Part shown: positions 5,610 through 6,882 of the stretch, in pieces | How the letters are laid out: every line of letters starts with the position of its first letter | Numbering within the stretch: position 1 is the stretch's first letter | NCBI GenBank assembly: GCA_003228495.1 | Contig: QIDY01000382.1 | Location: 1 to 6,882 of the forward strand | Origin: Nitrospirota bacterium | GTDB taxonomy: Bacteria > Nitrospirota > Nitrospiria > Nitrospirales > UBA8639 | DNA length: 6,882 bases | Direction: 5' to 3' | The notes under the pieces: generated by a model | Databases searched by the model: none | What the model was told of the DNA's origin: nothing | Seen by the model: only the letters and a program-made list of their open reading frames with translations | Made by a program: the position numbers and the translations under genes

Positions 5610-6882
5610 GTGAAGACATTGCTCCAAAATCAGGTTATTGATGCCATCGCTGTCACCTTGGAAAAGGTCAACGATTCTGGACAATTACCTATTGGCACGA
5701 TTCCCTCTCCAATGGTTGAGGCTCCCAAACGATCTGAGTGGGGAGATTTTTCATGCAATGTGGCGATGACGTTGGCTTCAACGGTTCGGCAATCTCCGTT
5801 GAAGGTGGCTGGTGTGTTGGCTGCAGGCCTTCGTGAGCAATTTTCCGAGTTATTCGAGCGCATTGATGTGGCTCCACCTGGATTTTTGAATCTCACCCTT
5901 CATCCTATGCGATGGATAGAGGTTCTACGAACGATTCAAGACGAAGGCTCATCCTATGGGACCAGTCAGATTGGAAAAGGGAAACGCATTGTTTTGGAAT
6001 TTGTGAGTGCCAATCCAACCGGGCCCTTGCATGTCGGACATGGAAGAGGAGCTGCGCTGGGTCAGGCGATAGCCTCGCTCTTGACTTCTTCGGGTTTCAC
6101 CGTTTCGCGTGAATTTTATATTAATGATGCCGGTCGGCAGCTACAGTTATTGGGTCGGTCCGTCTATGCACGTTATCGAGAATATTGGGGGAAAGATTCA
6201 TCCTTTCCTGAAGATGGGTACCATGGCGACTATATTAAAACCCTGGCGGAATCTGTTGCCCACACCCATGGGCAGACCTTATTGGAGAGTTCCCCCAACG
6301 AGGCAGAAACTGTTTGTGCTCAAGTCGCAAGTCAGGTCCTGTTAGATCAGATCAAGGAGGATTTGGCGACATTTGGAGTAAATTTTGAAACCTGGTTTTC
6401 AGAGGAAACACTTCATGCCAAAGGACTTGTTCAGTTGACGTTGGATGAATTACGGGAACGAGAGTTGGTCAAGGAGGAAGATGGCGCGTGGTGGTTTTGT
6501 TCTTCGATATTCGGTGACGAAAAAAATCGAGTGGTCAAAAAACAGGATGGGACCTATACCTACTTAGCTGCGGATATGGCCTATCATCGTGACAAATTGG
6601 CGCGGGGTTTCGATACCCTCATTAATATTTGGGGTGCCGACCATCACGGGTATATTCCGCGAATGGAGGCGACAGTGCAGGCCTTTGGCCGTCCCAAAGA
6701 GTCGCTGAGGATTGTGTTAGTGCAAATGGTGAGTTTGCAGCGTGGGAAACAAAAGATTGAGATGTCCAAACGTGCCGGGGAATTCGTGACTCTTCGTGAG
6801 GTGGTGGAGGAAGTCGGATCCGATGCGGCCAAGTTTTTCTTTTTAATGCGGCGTGCTGATACCCATTTGGATTTTGATTTGG
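5610..6882 (+). CDS. argS: Arginyl-tRNA synthetase, 3' end missing
   Basis: The frame stays open from GTG 5610 to the right edge, giving 424 residues of a protein that is usually about 550-600 long. ArgS charges tRNA-Arg with arginine in the cytoplasm using ATP. The N-terminal Add-1-like domain contains EAPKRSEWGDFSCNVAM. The class I signature SANPTGPLHVGH ends with HVGH at residues 141-144, and YINDAGRQ follows. TYTYLAADMAYHRDK and NIWGADHHGYIPRM mark the catalytic core. The second class I motif appears as EMSKRAGE starting at residue 384, the form common in ArgS. The C-terminal DALR anticodon-binding domain lies beyond the window. An in-frame TGA at 5598 bounds the start, leaving GTG 5610 or TTG 5619 as likely codons. 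GTG gives MKTLLQNQVIDAIA, which fits the family. No clear ribosome binding site precedes it. An ATG at 5608 is out of frame and is followed at once by TGA. Confidence 0.95.
   Translation, partial: MKTLLQNQVIDAIAVTLEKVNDSGQLPIGTIPSPMVEAPKRSEWGDFSCNVAMTLASTVRQSPLKVAGVLAAGLREQFSELFERIDVAPPGFLNLTLHPMRWIEVLRTIQDEGSSYGTSQIGKGKRIVLEFVSANPTGPLHVGHGRGAALGQAIASLLTSSGFTVSREFYINDAGRQLQLLGRSVYARYREYWGKDSSFPEDGYHGDYIKTLAESVAHTHGQTLLESSPNEAETVCAQVASQVLLDQIKEDLATFGVNFETWFSEETLHAKGLVQLTLDELRERELVKEEDGAWWFCSSIFGDEKNRVVKKQDGTYTYLAADMAYHRDKLARGFDTLINIWGADHHGYIPRMEATVQAFGRPKESLRIVLVQMVSLQRGKQKIEMSKRAGEFVTLREVVEEVGSDAAKFFFLMRRADTHLDFDL

Noticed and set aside
5912..6345. Two short + strand open frames inside argS
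   Set aside because: They are in other frames than the continuous argS frame, which carries all expected synthetase motifs without interruption.

Overview
The window looks like a chromosomal segment of a Gram-negative chemolithotroph, most likely a member of the Nitrospirota related to Nitrospira. This rests on three adjacent multi-domain c-type cytochrome genes, one carrying a heme-b domain of the ethylbenzene dehydrogenase/NxrC type, followed by a molybdenum-cofactor gene, a family 9 glycosyltransferase and arginyl-tRNA synthetase. Base composition looks moderate, near 50% GC by eye, which would suit a marine-type Nitrospira. Taxonomy is inference: no rRNA or other marker is present.

Region 1 (1-3773, + strand) is a cytochrome operon of three genes with short gaps. 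The first is a soluble or exported protein with two tandem c-heme domains, cut by the left edge of the window. The second has four membrane helices and a C-terminal monoheme cytochrome c. The third has a signal peptide, two c-heme domains, an NxrC/EbdC-like heme-b domain and a C-terminal membrane anchor. Together they encode at least five covalent hemes plus one predicted heme b, all placed on the periplasmic side. They read as an electron-transfer module attached to the membrane, perhaps the cytochrome part of a quinol- or nitrite-linked complex whose other subunits lie to the left. A strong intrinsic terminator (3812-3841) closes the operon.

Region 2 (3842-5526) holds mobA, which makes the guanine dinucleotide form of molybdenum cofactor. 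It overlaps by four bases with a family 9 glycosyltransferase gene likely to act on lipopolysaccharide or another surface glycan. The mobA start lies directly against the terminator, an odd arrangement discussed in the findings.

Region 3 (5527-6882) is an 83-base spacer with a weak promoter candidate, followed by argS starting at GTG 5610 and running off the right edge. All genes are on the + strand. I saw no tRNA, rRNA, insertion sequence, CRISPR array or prophage gene. The most interesting part is the multi-heme cytochrome cluster with its heme-b fusion protein; whether it is undescribed cannot be decided from sequence alone.
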